From contig NZ_JABRWO010000001.1 in NCBI RefSeq assembly GCF_013618625.1, positions 434,001-498,000 on the forward strand: a stretch of 64,000 nucleotides of DNA, in the 5' to 3' direction. The notes under the pieces are model-generated. The model worked only from the letters and a program-made list of their open reading frames with translations. It searched no databases and was not told where the DNA came from. Below, piece by piece: positions 35,635-45,363 of the stretch. The stretch comes from Bremerella alba (GTDB lineage Bacteria; Planctomycetota; Planctomycetia; Pirellulales; Pirellulaceae). Positions within the stretch are counted from its first letter, which is position 1. Each line of letters begins with the position of its first letter. The position numbers and the translations under genes were made by a program.

Positions 35635-38600
35635 ATGTTGAACAACATCATTCTGTTCGCCCTCCGCAATCGCCTGGTTGTCGTCATGGCGGCGCTGGCG
35701 GTGATCGTGGTGGGTAGTGTCGTCACCGTGCAGTTACCGATTGATGTGCTGCCGAACCTTACTCGTCCGCGCGTGGTCATCATTGCCGAATCGCACGGGC
35801 TCTCGCCGGAAGAAGTTGAACAGCGAATCACGTACGTGCTCGAGCGCAGCCTGATTGGTGCCTCGGGCGTGCAAGCGGTGCGCAGCTCCTCCGATATCGG
35901 ATTCTCAGTCATCTATGTCGAGTTCGACTGGGGCACTGACATTTACACGGCTCGGCAAATTGTCCAGGAACGCCTGGCACTGGAAAAAGATAATCTTCCG
36001 CCGGAAACTGACGTGCAGATGGCCCCGATGTCTTCGCTGCTGGGGCAGATCATGATGGTCGGCATGTGGAGCGACGACGGGACGACCTCGCCGCTAGAAA
36101 TCCGCACCATGGCCGACTGGACCGTCCGCCAACGACTGCTCACCATTCCTGGCGTCGCCCAGGTGATCACCATGGGGGGCGGACGAAAGCAGTACCAGGT
36201 GCTAGTCGATCTGCACAAAATGCATCAGTACGACCTGCAATTGAGCGACATCGAAGACGCCCTCAGCCAGAGCAACCTAAATGTCACCGGCGGTTATGTC
36301 AATCGAAGCTCGCAAGAGCTACTGGTGCGCGGCCTGGGGCTTTTAAAAACGATTGATGACATCAAAGACGTCCCCCTCACGACCAATCGCCAACGCCCCG
36401 TGTTGATGCGGCATATCGCTGAGATCAAGGAAGGTGCGCAGATCAAACGGGGTGATTCCAGCATCAATGGAAGAGACGCCGTCGTGCTGACCATTCAAAA
36501 GCAGCCCAACGTCGATACGCGTTTGATTACCCAGCAAATCAACGCGGCGATCGCCGATTTAAAACTGGCCATGCCTCAGGACGTGCAGATCGAAACGACC
36601 TACCAGCAACGTGATTTCATCGATCACAGCGTCACCAACGTGATCGAGGCCTTGCGGGACGGGGCCATTTTGGTGGTCATCATTTTGTTTCTCTTCCTGT
36701 TCAACTTCCGCACAACCTTCATCACCGTGACAGCGATCCCACTTTCCATTCTCGTCACGTCGCTGATCTTCTACTTCCTGGGCATGTCAATCAACGTAAT
36801 GACCCTTGGCGGCATTGCGGTTGCCATGGGAGAACTGGTGGACGATGCGATCGTCGACGTCGAAAACATCTTCCGGCGACTCAAAGCAAACGCCAAGCTC
36901 GAGAACCCCCGACCGATCCTGAAGGTCATTTTCGAGGCAAGTGTCGAAGTACGTAATGCGATCATTATCAGCACCGTGCTGGTGATCGTGGTCTTCGCGC
37001 CGCTGTTCGCATTGAGCGGCATGGAAGGCCGTTTGTTCACGCCGCTGGGCGTGGCCTACATCATTTCGATTCTCGCCTCGACGCTCGTTTCGCTAACTGT
37101 CACGCCAGTCCTTTCGTACTACCTGCTTCCCAGTGCCAAGGCCACACACAGCGGCGATGGTGCGTTTCTGCGATTTTTGAAGTGGATCGCGCAACCAGTC
37201 GTCCGCGCGAGCCTCACGCCAAACGGGATCTCGATCATCCTCTCTGGCGTGTTGATCGCGGTGGTCGGAAGCGGCTTTCTGGTGATGCGACTGGGGACAG
37301 ACTTTCTGCCCCCGTTCGACGAAGGAGCCGTGCAGGTCAACCTATTCGCACCTCCTGGCACCTCTCTGGAAACGAGCCGCAAACTCGCCAAGCTGGTCGA
37401 TGACGAACTAGCTAAGCTCACTAAAAGCGAAGCGAACCCGACCGGTCCGCTGCTGTGGTACACCACCAAAACAGGCCGCGCCGAGCAGGACGAACATGCC
37501 ATGGGCGTGAACGTGACCGAGACCGTTATTTCACTTAATCCTGAAGTGCATAAGGGTCGCGACGAAATGATCGCAATCCTGCACGAAGCTACCAAAGATG
37601 TCCCTGGCATCGAGATCGAAATCGAGCAACCGATCGCCCACCTGATCAGCCACATGCTATCCGGGGTAACGGCGCAAATTGCCATCAAGATCTATGGAGA
37701 CGATCTCACGCAGCTTCGCCGAACGGCCAATAACGTCAAGAATGCGATTTCCGACATCGAAGGAATTGCTCCGCCGGTAGTGGAGCAGCAGGCGATGATT
37801 CCGCAGTTTCGTGTGGAACTAAAACGGGACGCGCTCGCTTTCTACGGCGTGCCTGCTTCGTACGTTAACGAAACCATCGAAACGGCCCTCAATGGGCGAG
37901 TCGTCACGCAGATGTATCAAGGGCAGCGCACCTTCGATGTGCTCGTGCGTCTCGAGGACCGCTATCGAACCGATCTAGAGGGCCTGCATCGGTTTCCCTT
38001 AGAACTGGAAAACGGCCAGCATGTTCCCCTTTCAGTTCTGGCCAACGTCTATGAAGCGGGCGGGCCGAACACCATCAAACGCGAAGATGGTCGCCGCCGG
38101 ATCGTCGTCCGCGTTAACACGCTGGGAAAAGATCTCGGAACCGCTGTGGCGGAAATCGACGAACGTATCCGCAATGATGTCGACTTCCCTGAAGGGTACT
38201 TCTTCACGATGGGAGGCCAGTTCGAAGCCCAGCAAAGTGCCAGCACCCGGATTTTCGGGCTCTCGATCGTGGCCCTGCTGGTCACCTTCGTCGTGCTGTA
38301 CTCAGCCTATCCGTCGACAAGTATTGTTTTGCAGATCCTCTTCAGTCTGCCGGCCGCGTTTGTCGGGGGCGTGCTGGCCTTGCTCATTACCGGGCAAACG
38401 CTGTCGATCGCGGCATTGGTCGGGTTCATTTCGCTAGGAGGGATTGCGGCCCGCAATGGCCTGCTGCTGGTTTCGACCTACTTAGAGCAATACCGCGAGG
38501 AAGGCTTCACGCAGCAAATGATTGTCAACGGAAGCCTGGAACGTCTGGCCCCGGTGCTGATGACCGCGCTGACCACCGGCATCGGCCTGGTGCCGCTGGT

Positions 38601-38781
38601 GATCGGTGGAAGCCAACCGGGAAAGGAAATGCTGTTTCCGGTGGCGACGGTCATTCTCGGCGGTTTGGTTACTAGTACGTTCTGCGAATTTTTAGTTCGC
38701 CCAGGCATGTTTTGGTTCTTCGGCAAAGAAGCTGCCCAGCGACTGGCAACCGAGGAGGACTCGCCTGATAGCATCGAGTAG
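35635..38781 (+). CDS. Heavy-metal efflux RND pump (CusA/CzcA-like)
   Basis: 1048 residues, the normal HME-RND length. N-terminal IILFALRNRLVVVMAALAVI helix and VQLPIDVLPNLTRPRVVI, MTLGGIAVAMGELVDDAIVDVENIFRR in the membrane region, a large porter domain, and C-terminal LVGFISLGGIAARNGLLLVS with a helix pair before FCEFLVRPGMFWFFG. The DDAIVD acidic cluster is typical of proton-coupled relay residues in metal pumps. An inner-membrane proton antiporter exporting metal ions, most likely Cu/Ag or Co/Zn/Cd; the exact ion is not decided by sequence reading. Operon with the adaptor upstream. Confidence 0.94.
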   Translation: MLNNIILFALRNRLVVVMAALAVIVVGSVVTVQLPIDVLPNLTRPRVVIIAESHGLSPEEVEQRITYVLERSLIGASGVQAVRSSSDIGFSVIYVEFDWGTDIYTARQIVQERLALEKDNLPPETDVQMAPMSSLLGQIMMVGMWSDDGTTSPLEIRTMADWTVRQRLLTIPGVAQVITMGGGRKQYQVLVDLHKMHQYDLQLSDIEDALSQSNLNVTGGYVNRSSQELLVRGLGLLKTIDDIKDVPLTTNRQRPVLMRHIAEIKEGAQIKRGDSSINGRDAVVLTIQKQPNVDTRLITQQINAAIADLKLAMPQDVQIETTYQQRDFIDHSVTNVIEALRDGAILVVIILFLFLFNFRTTFITVTAIPLSILVTSLIFYFLGMSINVMTLGGIAVAMGELVDDAIVDVENIFRRLKANAKLENPRPILKVIFEASVEVRNAIIISTVLVIVVFAPLFALSGMEGRLFTPLGVAYIISILASTLVSLTVTPVLSYYLLPSAKATHSGDGAFLRFLKWIAQPVVRASLTPNGISIILSGVLIAVVGSGFLVMRLGTDFLPPFDEGAVQVNLFAPPGTSLETSRKLAKLVDDELAKLTKSEANPTGPLLWYTTKTGRAEQDEHAMGVNVTETVISLNPEVHKGRDEMIAILHEATKDVPGIEIEIEQPIAHLISHMLSGVTAQIAIKIYGDDLTQLRRTANNVKNAISDIEGIAPPVVEQQAMIPQFRVELKRDALAFYGVPASYVNETIETALNGRVVTQMYQGQRTFDVLVRLEDRYRTDLEGLHRFPLELENGQHVPLSVLANVYEAGGPNTIKREDGRRRIVVRVNTLGKDLGTAVAEIDERIRNDVDFPEGYFFTMGGQFEAQQSASTRIFGLSIVALLVTFVVLYSAYPSTSIVLQILFSLPAAFVGGVLALLITGQTLSIAALVGFISLGGIAARNGLLLVSTYLEQYREEGFTQQMIVNGSLERLAPVLMTALTTGIGLVPLVIGGSQPGKEMLFPVATVILGGLVTSTFCEFLVRPGMFWFFGKEAAQRLATEEDSPDSIE

Positions 38782-38933
38782 CCATGGCGAGTTTTCCGGC
38801 AAATCGGCCGCCGGAATGATAAGACACGACTTATGAAATGCCTAAGATCTGACAAAATCATTGCCATGGGTGCCGATTCAGGACAGAATCGCCGTAGCGA
38901 CGGTTGTCTCCTCTTCCTGGTAAGGATCGCGTC

Positions 38934-39365
38934 ATGCCGGATACGCCCAATGAAAACTCGCACTCCTCCTGGCAGGACACGGCATGGGTCTTGGCCTTGG
39001 TGGCGACGCTGCTGGTTCTGTTCGGCATCTACCGGACCGAGGTCGTCTTGGCGTCGCTGCCGTACCTGGAATACATCCCCGGCACCCTAGCTGCGGTCAT
39101 TGGTCTCGGAATATTGAAACCACGGCAGTCGGTGGTCTTATCGATTGGGCTGGGCTACTTCGTAGGCCTACTGATGATGCCGTTCGCGTTGGCCAACCCA
39201 CCGCTGCGTTGGCACTTACACATGGAAACGTTCACCGCCGTAAAGGTCAGCAACAGCTTGCCACTGTTGGGATGCGTGATGGCAGGGATTGTGGTGGCTT
39301 CGGTCTGGGTGGCATTTCGTGCTCAGCCCCGTCGACGCATTACTTCCCAAGACCCGGCAAACTAA
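38934..39365 (+). CDS. Small polytopic membrane protein
   Basis: 143 residues from the ATG at 38934 (TAAGGA about 7 bases upstream); an in-frame Met lies at 38904. Four hydrophobic segments: WVLALVATLLVLFGIY, YIPGTLAAVIGLGIL, VVLSIGLGYFVGLLMMPFA, and LLGCVMAGIVVASVWVAF. A short charged tail ends it. No family recognised. It overlaps the convergent methyltransferase by 26 bases. The position after the metal pump could mean co-transcription, but a 152-base gap with a hairpin-like TTCCGGC/GCCGGAA (38794-38816) argues against it. Confidence 0.65.
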   Translation: MPDTPNENSHSSWQDTAWVLALVATLLVLFGIYRTEVVLASLPYLEYIPGTLAAVIGLGILKPRQSVVLSIGLGYFVGLLMMPFALANPPLRWHLHMETFTAVKVSNSLPLLGCVMAGIVVASVWVAFRAQPRRRITSQDPAN

Positions 39366-40257
39366 GCTGGCCGGTCTTCGTGTCGGCCAGGCGTCCTTTC
39401 GCCATCTCGACATACTTCTCCGACTGATCGATACCCACGTAGCTGCGTCCCAACCGCTTGGCGACTACCGCCGTCGTGCCGCTGCCGAGAAACGGATCGA
39501 ACACCACGCCATCGGCCGGGCACGTCGCGTGGATGCACGTTTCGACTAGCGTCTCTGGAAAGACGGCAAAGTGCGCATCGCGGAATTTAGAAAGGGGGAT
39601 CGACCAGACGGTGCGTTTGTTGCGTCCCTTAGGATGAAAGGCCTGATCCCAGCGGGCATCGTGCAGGTTGTTGCTGCCACCATTCTTGCCAGCTTCCGGC
39701 GTGCTGCCGCGGCGATGGAAGTGGTTGCGGCCCCCCTTCATCTTGCTCTTCTCGCTGAAGGTGACATGCGGCTCGCGGATCGCGTCCGCATCGTAGAAGT
39801 ACTGGTTGTTCTTCACCAGCAGAAAGACATACTCGTGATCGGTGGTCGGTCGCGTCTTCACGCTGCTGGGCATCGCGTTGGGCTTGTGCCAAATGATATC
39901 GCTACGGAGCTTCCAACCATCGCAGCGCATAGCCAGCGCCACTTGCCACGGCAGACCCAGCAACTCACCGTCGAGGTATTTGTCTCCCAAAACCAGCCAC
40001 AAAGCGCCCGTCTCTTTTAGCGTGCGGCGAACCTCTCGGAAGACCTCGACCAGGCTCTGCACGTAAGCTTCTGGCGAGGCCTCTTGCCCGATCTGATCGT
40101 CGCCGTCGTAGTTCCGCTGCTGGAAGTACGGCGGGCTGCTCACCACGCAGTCGAGCACCTCATCGGGAAAGGCTTGCAGAACATCACGGGCATGTCCGTG
40201 ATGAACGGTGTTGAGCGTGAATGGTGGCGAGGCCGCCTTCGAAACCTTCCGTGGCAT
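39340..40257 (-). CDS. Orphan DNA methyltransferase, beta class, SPPY type
   Basis: 305 residues. The catalytic motif IV is VVSSPPY (residues 38-44) near the N-terminus. SAM-binding motif I is FDPFLGSGTT (about 253-262) near the C-terminus, with YVGIDQSEKY after it. This order (IV, target region, I) defines the beta class. SPPY is more typical of N4-cytosine than N6-adenine enzymes, but is not decisive. No restriction endonuclease gene is adjacent, so it is likely an orphan acting in regulation or replication, or a relic of a lost system. Target sequence unknown. Confidence 0.88.
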   Translation of the reverse strand: MPRKVSKAASPPFTLNTVHHGHARDVLQAFPDEVLDCVVSSPPYFQQRNYDGDDQIGQEASPEAYVQSLVEVFREVRRTLKETGALWLVLGDKYLDGELLGLPWQVALAMRCDGWKLRSDIIWHKPNAMPSSVKTRPTTDHEYVFLLVKNNQYFYDADAIREPHVTFSEKSKMKGGRNHFHRRGSTPEAGKNGGSNNLHDARWDQAFHPKGRNKRTVWSIPLSKFRDAHFAVFPETLVETCIHATCPADGVVFDPFLGSGTTAVVAKRLGRSYVGIDQSEKYVEMAKGRLADTKTGQLSLPGLGK

Positions 40258-40279
40258 GATCTTCTCCGGCGGCTCATGT

Positions 40280-40318
40280 TTTTTGTCCCCTCTCCTCCGC
40301 AGGGAGAGGGGACAAAAA
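40280..40318. repeat. Perfect GTCCCCTCTCC hairpin between argS and methyltransferase
   Basis: TTTTTGTCCCCTCTCC (40280-40295) and its exact complement (40303-40318) form a 16-bp stem with a seven-base loop, only 6 bases past the argS stop. It may end argS transcription, and its core is shared with the repeats at 11682-11732 and 42374-42469. Confidence 0.75.
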
Positions 40319-40323
40319 CGAGA

Positions 40324-42300
40324 CTACATCTTTTCGACCGTTTGAATACCTAGCAATTCCAGGCCTTGTTGTATCACCCGGGCCGTTAAATCGCAAAGCA
40401 GCAGTCGGCTATTCTTTTGCTCGGTCGTCTCGGCTTTGAGCACCGGACAGTTCTCGAAGAAGCTGCTGTACGACTTGGCCAGCTGATCGAACAGATAATT
40501 GGTCAGGTAATTCGGTCGATAGTCGAGCAGCACGTCGTCCAACGCCTCGGAAAAACGCAGGATGGCCACCGCCAACTGGCGTTCGGCTGGATGCTCGATC
40601 GTGATCTGAGCGCCGCTGGTTCGCAGGGCCTCGATATTGACCTCTCCCTTGCGGAAGATGCTTTGCACTCGGGCATACGAATACTGCATATAGGTCGACG
40701 AATTTCCATTGACCGCCAGCATCTTTTCATAGCTGAACTTGTAGTCCGACTCGCGATTCTGCGAGAGGTCGCCATATTTCAACGCGGCGATGCCTACTGT
40801 TTCGGAAATCTGTTTGCGCTGAGCTTCATCTAGCACCGGCCCATCAGGCAGTTTGTCGTCTCCTTCACAGACGATCTTGGAAGCCCGACTGACGGCTTCA
40901 TCCAGCAGACCTTCCAAGCCTACCGTAGCGCCGGCCCGCGTCTTGAACGGCTTGCCGTCTTCGCCCATGACGGTACCAAAGCTGACATGCTTCAGCTCGA
41001 TATTGGTGTAGCCCCACAGCCGCGTGGCCGCGAAGAGCTTCTCGAAGTGATCCCCTTGGCGGAAGTCCACAACATACAAAATGGCGTCCGGCTTCCAATG
41101 CTCCATGCGGTATGCAATGGTCGCCAGGTCGGTGGTCGAATAGAGAAACGCCCCGTCTCGTTTGCGGATAATCATGGGGGCTTTGAAGCCGTCCAGAAAG
41201 ACGCACGTTGCTCCTTCCGACTCTTTCGCCAGGCCACGTTTTTCGAAGTCGGCAACCACCGGGGCCAGTCGATCGTGATAGAAGCTTTCGCCCAGTTGAT
41301 GATCGAAGGTGACGTTGAGTCGTTCGTAGACACGTTTGATTTCGTCTTCACAGAACGGTAGGAACTCTTTCCACAGGGCGATGTTCTCGGTATCCCCTTC
41401 GTGCAGCTTGACCGTTTCTTGGAGGACTGCCGTGCTGATATTGGCATGCTCTTCGGCCATCTTCTTCAGCTCAGGCGAGTCTTCCGTCTTGGCGATCTTG
41501 GCTTTGGTCGACTCGATCGCTTCGTTCAGATCTTTGATCTGCGATTGAAAGCGGCCTACTTCCTTCTTCTGCTTCTTCGCTTCGGCTTTGTCGGTGGGCA
41601 CCGGGGCGTTCTTGGCCGCTTCGTAATCCGCCGTGCGCTCGGCGAGCCTCTCGATCAACTGCGGCATCTGGTTCTTCGCATCGAAGTAATCCATCAGTCC
41701 CCGCACGACCCGGTAGATGCGCGACAGCTCGGTTACCGGGGCTTTCTTATAGGCTTCCTTCTCGGCGAAATGCTTGTAGCCGTAGATGATCATCCCAAAC
41801 TGAGTACCCCAGTCACCGAGATGGTTATCGCTGATTGCGTTGTGCCCCACAAACCGCAGCGTACGGCACAGCGCGTCGCCGATCACCGTGCTGCGGATGT
41901 GCCCCACATGCATCGGTTTGGCCACATTGGGGGACGAGTAGTCGACCACGTAGGTCCGCGGCGCGTCGACCTTCTCGATCCCGATCCGCGGGTCGGTCTT
42001 CGCGTTTTCCAGTTGCCGCTGGATCCACTCGTCGCGTAGCTTCAAGTTGATGAAGCCAGGCCCAGCGACTTCTGGCGCTTCGCAAAGGTCTTCCAGCTTC
42101 ACACTTTCAACAACCTCGGTGGCCAAGTCACGCGGGCTCTTGCCGAGCTTCTTGGCCAGGCCCATCGCAAAGTTGGCCTGATAGTCGCCGAACTTAGGAT
42201 CGCCAGCTGGGCGAATCATCTCTAGCAACGGACCAACCTCGTCGGTCAGGGGTTCGAGCACAGGCTTAAAACGGGCACGAAGAAGGGCAAGGATATTCAT
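40324..42300 (-). CDS. argS: Arginyl-tRNA synthetase
   Basis: 658 residues, longer than the common 550-590. SSPNVAKPMHVGHIRSTVIGD carries the HIGH motif as HVGH. KPFKTRAGATVGL stands in place of KMSKS, as usual for ArgS. The C-terminal anticodon-binding domain is present (YMQYSYARVQSI and a final CDLTARVIQQGLELLGI). The extra length is largely a Lys/Glu-rich insertion near residues 215-285 (DYEAAKNAPVPTDKAEAKKQ and after). Charges tRNA-Arg in the cytoplasm using ATP. Confidence 0.97.
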   Translation of the reverse strand: MNILALLRARFKPVLEPLTDEVGPLLEMIRPAGDPKFGDYQANFAMGLAKKLGKSPRDLATEVVESVKLEDLCEAPEVAGPGFINLKLRDEWIQRQLENAKTDPRIGIEKVDAPRTYVVDYSSPNVAKPMHVGHIRSTVIGDALCRTLRFVGHNAISDNHLGDWGTQFGMIIYGYKHFAEKEAYKKAPVTELSRIYRVVRGLMDYFDAKNQMPQLIERLAERTADYEAAKNAPVPTDKAEAKKQKKEVGRFQSQIKDLNEAIESTKAKIAKTEDSPELKKMAEEHANISTAVLQETVKLHEGDTENIALWKEFLPFCEDEIKRVYERLNVTFDHQLGESFYHDRLAPVVADFEKRGLAKESEGATCVFLDGFKAPMIIRKRDGAFLYSTTDLATIAYRMEHWKPDAILYVVDFRQGDHFEKLFAATRLWGYTNIELKHVSFGTVMGEDGKPFKTRAGATVGLEGLLDEAVSRASKIVCEGDDKLPDGPVLDEAQRKQISETVGIAALKYGDLSQNRESDYKFSYEKMLAVNGNSSTYMQYSYARVQSIFRKGEVNIEALRTSGAQITIEHPAERQLAVAILRFSEALDDVLLDYRPNYLTNYLFDQLAKSYSSFFENCPVLKAETTEQKNSRLLLCDLTARVIQQGLELLGIQTVEKM

Positions 42301-42373
42301 GGAAGTGGCTTGCAGCTTGAATGGATCAAAGTTCTCTGGGTGCCACGCTCAAGACTTCTTGCGCGTGCACGTG

Positions 42374-42469
42374 AATTGTCCCCTCTCCCTTCCCAAGGGT
42401 CAGGGTTGGGAAACGGGTACACGGTTCGCCCCTCACCCTAACCCTCTCCCCAGAGGGGCGAGGGGACAA
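42374..42469. repeat. Composite inverted repeat upstream of argS
   Basis: TTGTCCCCTC (42374-42383) is exactly repeated inverted as GAGGGGACAA (42460-42469), enclosing CGCCCCTC/GAGGGGCG and other nested pairs. The 16-mer GGTTCGCCCCTCACCC inside it recurs identically near 45498-45513. Shares its core with the hairpins at 11682 and 40280: a dispersed, non-coding repeat family. Confidence 0.75.
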
Positions 42470-42561
42470 GATGAGGAATCTCCGCGTAGACGTGGAGATT
42501 CACACCCGTTGGGCTTGTTAGATTATGGCGAAATCGACCGGCAGCGGCACCCTGGCTGGGG

Positions 42562-42975
42562 TTATTCGCCCGGGTTTCGCAAGATGCCGGTCAGGTCGAT
42601 CTTCTTGGCATCGGCCCACAGTTGTTCCAGCTGGAAATACTCGCGGGTTTCTTCGTCGAACAGATGGCACACGATCGAGCCGTAATCGAGCAGAATCCAG
42701 CGGCTTTCGTCGTAGCCTTCGCGGCCCATACGGCGATCGCCGAGTTCTTTCTCAAGCTTGTCGTCGATCTCTTCGCTCATCGCGTGCAGCTGCCGGCGGC
42801 TGCCACCGGTGCCGATGATGAAGTAATCGAAGATCGGCGTCAGGTGCCGCATGTCGAGGATGCAGATATCGCGGCCATTGTTGTCTTCGATCACCTGGGC
42901 GGCTGCCGTGGCGAGCTGAAGGCTACGATTATCGTCATTGTTGCCGGAAGTTTCAGGCTTGTCAGATTCAGTCAC
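42562..42975 (-). CDS. rsfS: Ribosomal silencing factor RsfS
   Basis: 137 residues. Core family sequence: DICILDMRHLTPIFDYFIIG, SRRQLHAMSEEIDD, and ESRWILLDYGSIVCHLFDEE, then YFQLEQLWADA. RsfS binds ribosomal protein L14 (uL14) and blocks joining of the ribosomal subunits in stationary phase or starvation. A short N-terminal extension (about residues 1-18) is hydrophilic. It lies 53 bases after the PIN-TRAM gene on the same strand. Confidence 0.95.
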   Translation of the reverse strand: MTESDKPETSGNNDDNRSLQLATAAAQVIEDNNGRDICILDMRHLTPIFDYFIIGTGGSRRQLHAMSEEIDDKLEKELGDRRMGREGYDESRWILLDYGSIVCHLFDEETREYFQLEQLWADAKKIDLTGILRNPGE

Positions 42976-43028
42976 GCGAATGCCGGGGAACTTGAGTTGG
43001 TATGGTGTTGGAACGCCGGACTGGCTTT

Positions 43029-44105
43029 TTAGGCCGAAGTGTTGGCGTGGGTCTTCTGACCGCCGCCGGACGAGCCCCCTTCGTTCGCCTCGTAGCGACC
43101 GAAGATCATGCGTCCGGCACTGGTTTGCAGCACACTAGTCACCAGAATACGGACCTGGGTGTTGATGTGCTCGCGGCCACCTTCGACCACAATCATGGTG
43201 CCGTCGTCCAGGTAACCGACGCCTTGGGTATCTTCTTCACCCTTTTTGACAATCCTGACCGACAGATGTTCGCCGGGCAGGAAGACCGGTTTCAGGGCGT
43301 TGGCAATCTCGTTCAGGTTGATTACTTCCACGTTATGCAGCTTGGCAACCTTATTCAAGTTGTAATCGCCGGTGACGATCTTGCCTTCAAGCAGCTTCGC
43401 CAGCAGGACCAACTTCATATCGACCGGCTGGCCTTCCATGTCCGGCGTCTCTCGGTCGTGGATCTTCAGGTCGGCCTGATCATTGTTTCGCAGTCGGTTG
43501 AGAATATCCAACCCACGCCGGCCGCGGCTACGTTTGAGCTTGTCGCTGCTGTCGGCGATACCTTGCAGCTCGGCCAGCACAAATCTCGGCATGATCAACA
43601 CATTGTCGAAAAAGCCTGTCTCGACGACGTCGGCAATTCGACCGTCGATCACAATACTGGTATCCAGCACGTACGGCTTAGGGCCCTTCAGTTCCTTGGC
43701 AAACTCAACATAAGGAATGATAAAGCGGAAATCATCCTTCGTTTGCAGAACTAAGCTGATACAGCTGTAACACAGCACCATCCCGATCACTAGTTGCAGC
43801 GCACGGTGCGCAGTGACTGCCCCGGGGTTATCTGCCGGAAACCAAACCTGAGTGATCAGCCCCAGGATGTACGTCAGAGAGAGCCCTACCAACAGGCCAA
43901 AATAGACCCCGGAGATGGTGTCGTATCGCTTGTTCTTGATGAAGAGATCAATGCCGATGACCGCTAGGGCGAGGATCATGATCCCGACAAACGCAGGCCA
44001 AGGTTGGTCCTGAAGTGCGCTGCGGAACGCATCAACCTGAATGACGGTGATGCCGACACCGGCAGCCACCAGAATAAAAATAACTCGTAATATTATTAGC
44101 GCCAT
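43029..44105 (-). CDS. PIN and TRAM domain membrane protein (YacL-like)
   Basis: About 358 residues from the Met at 44105; an in-frame Met eight codons earlier (44129) is possible. Four membrane helices occupy residues 1-115. A PIN domain follows, with YVLDTSIVIDGRIADVVE as the first acidic strand, RGLDILNRL, and MKLVLLAKLLEGKIVTGDYN. A TRAM domain (GEHLSVRIVKKG, GVGYLDDGTMIVVEGG) and a Gly-rich tail end it. PIN domains are Mg-dependent RNases; the bacterial YacL group is membrane-anchored and its substrate is not known. Confidence 0.93.
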   Translation of the reverse strand: MALIILRVIFILVAAGVGITVIQVDAFRSALQDQPWPAFVGIMILALAVIGIDLFIKNKRYDTISGVYFGLLVGLSLTYILGLITQVWFPADNPGAVTAHRALQLVIGMVLCYSCISLVLQTKDDFRFIIPYVEFAKELKGPKPYVLDTSIVIDGRIADVVETGFFDNVLIMPRFVLAELQGIADSSDKLKRSRGRRGLDILNRLRNNDQADLKIHDRETPDMEGQPVDMKLVLLAKLLEGKIVTGDYNLNKVAKLHNVEVINLNEIANALKPVFLPGEHLSVRIVKKGEEDTQGVGYLDDGTMIVVEGGREHINTQVRILVTSVLQTSAGRMIFGRYEANEGGSSGGGQKTHANTSA

Positions 44106-44253
44106 GGAGAGCCTGCAGGAGACGACCATTAACGAAAGGTTCTCGACGGCAACCCTCGCCCAGGCAGGTCGTGCTCCCCTTAAAAGACAAACCTATTCTC
44201 AATTCCAAGAACGTTATTCTACCCCGCGATTGCAGGGAAAGCATCCCCAGAGA

Positions 44254-45363
44254 CTAGCGAAAATGGGCATCGAATTCTCGTTGACAATAAGAATCGGTCA
44301 TAGTGGCTATGTAATACCCTACCGTTCGCGGCAAGCCCCAAACCTCGAACCAGTCGGCACATTTTCCGCGGACTAGCTCCGGACGCCGCAAATATCCCTC
44401 GTACATCTGCCGCAGTTGGTCCTGACCACGTTGGCGAAACTCGACAATCTCTGGGTGGCGATAGACCCGATCGAAAAGGAACCGCTCGAGCTGCGTTTTT
44501 CGCGCTCTCAGGCTGTCGCTCACCGTCACGATCGGTTCGCACATCTCCGCCTCCTCCGGCGTTGCCGGGTTCCACTTGGCTATCCGCTCCATCGCCGTCT
44601 GCATGACATCGGTGACCTGAATGTCGATCAGCTGGTGAATAACCATCTTCCGCAGCCGACGACCTTCCAGCTGGCCATACCGTTGATACGCTTTCTCGGC
44701 ACTTTGGGCAAACAGCGGGACCTGCATCAACTCGTCGAATTTCACTAGGCCCAGTTTCAAGGCATCGTCGGCATCGTGCGTGTCATACGTGATGCTGTCG
44801 CAAGCCTCGACCGTTTGCGCTTCCAGCAGTGGCCGCAGGAAGGTCATTTGCCGTTTGTCGACCCGCGTGATCTGACCTTCCAGCACCTCGTGAGTAAGAT
44901 TCAACCCATCGTAGTAAGGACTGCGCGTTTCAAGATGCCTTACCAACACCAATCCAAACGCATTGTGCGAAAACCCGCCGCAATCGGCCATGCATTCCTG
45001 CAAGACCTCCTCGCCTGTGTGCCCCAGCGGTGGATGCCCTAAATCGTGCAGATAACCTAAAGCCTCGATCAGTTCTTCATTCAGCCCTAAGCTTCGGCCA
45101 ATCGTGCGAGCCACCGTGACGACTTCAATCGTGTGCGTCAGGCGCGTGCGGTGGTAGTCGCTGATGTTCATGAAGACTTGGGTTTTGTCGGCCATCCGGC
45201 GGAACGCGCTGCTGTGGATGATCCGGTCGCGATCGCGCTGAAATGGCGAGCGATATTGCTGATCCGCTTCGTCATGTTCGCGTCCACTCGACTGTTTACT
45301 ACGCAGCGCATAGGGAGCAAAAAGCCGTTCCTCACGCTGATCATAATTCATGAATTGATGCAT
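44254..45363 (-). CDS. dGTPase-like HD-domain triphosphohydrolase
   Basis: 369 residues; a Met at 45351 is an alternative start. The HD-domain pattern is complete: RTRLTHTIEVVTVAR supplies the first His, ALGYLHDLGHPPLGHTGEE the HD pair, and FSHNAFGLVLVRHLE the later conserved His. FRRMADKTQVF is typical of the family. It hydrolyses dGTP, or dNTPs more broadly, to the nucleoside plus triphosphate, affecting nucleotide pools. It is transcribed away from uvrA. Confidence 0.92.
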   Translation of the reverse strand: MHQFMNYDQREERLFAPYALRSKQSSGREHDEADQQYRSPFQRDRDRIIHSSAFRRMADKTQVFMNISDYHRTRLTHTIEVVTVARTIGRSLGLNEELIEALGYLHDLGHPPLGHTGEEVLQECMADCGGFSHNAFGLVLVRHLETRSPYYDGLNLTHEVLEGQITRVDKRQMTFLRPLLEAQTVEACDSITYDTHDADDALKLGLVKFDELMQVPLFAQSAEKAYQRYGQLEGRRLRKMVIHQLIDIQVTDVMQTAMERIAKWNPATPEEAEMCEPIVTVSDSLRARKTQLERFLFDRVYRHPEIVEFRQRGQDQLRQMYEGYLRRPELVRGKCADWFEVWGLPRTVGYYIATMTDSYCQREFDAHFR

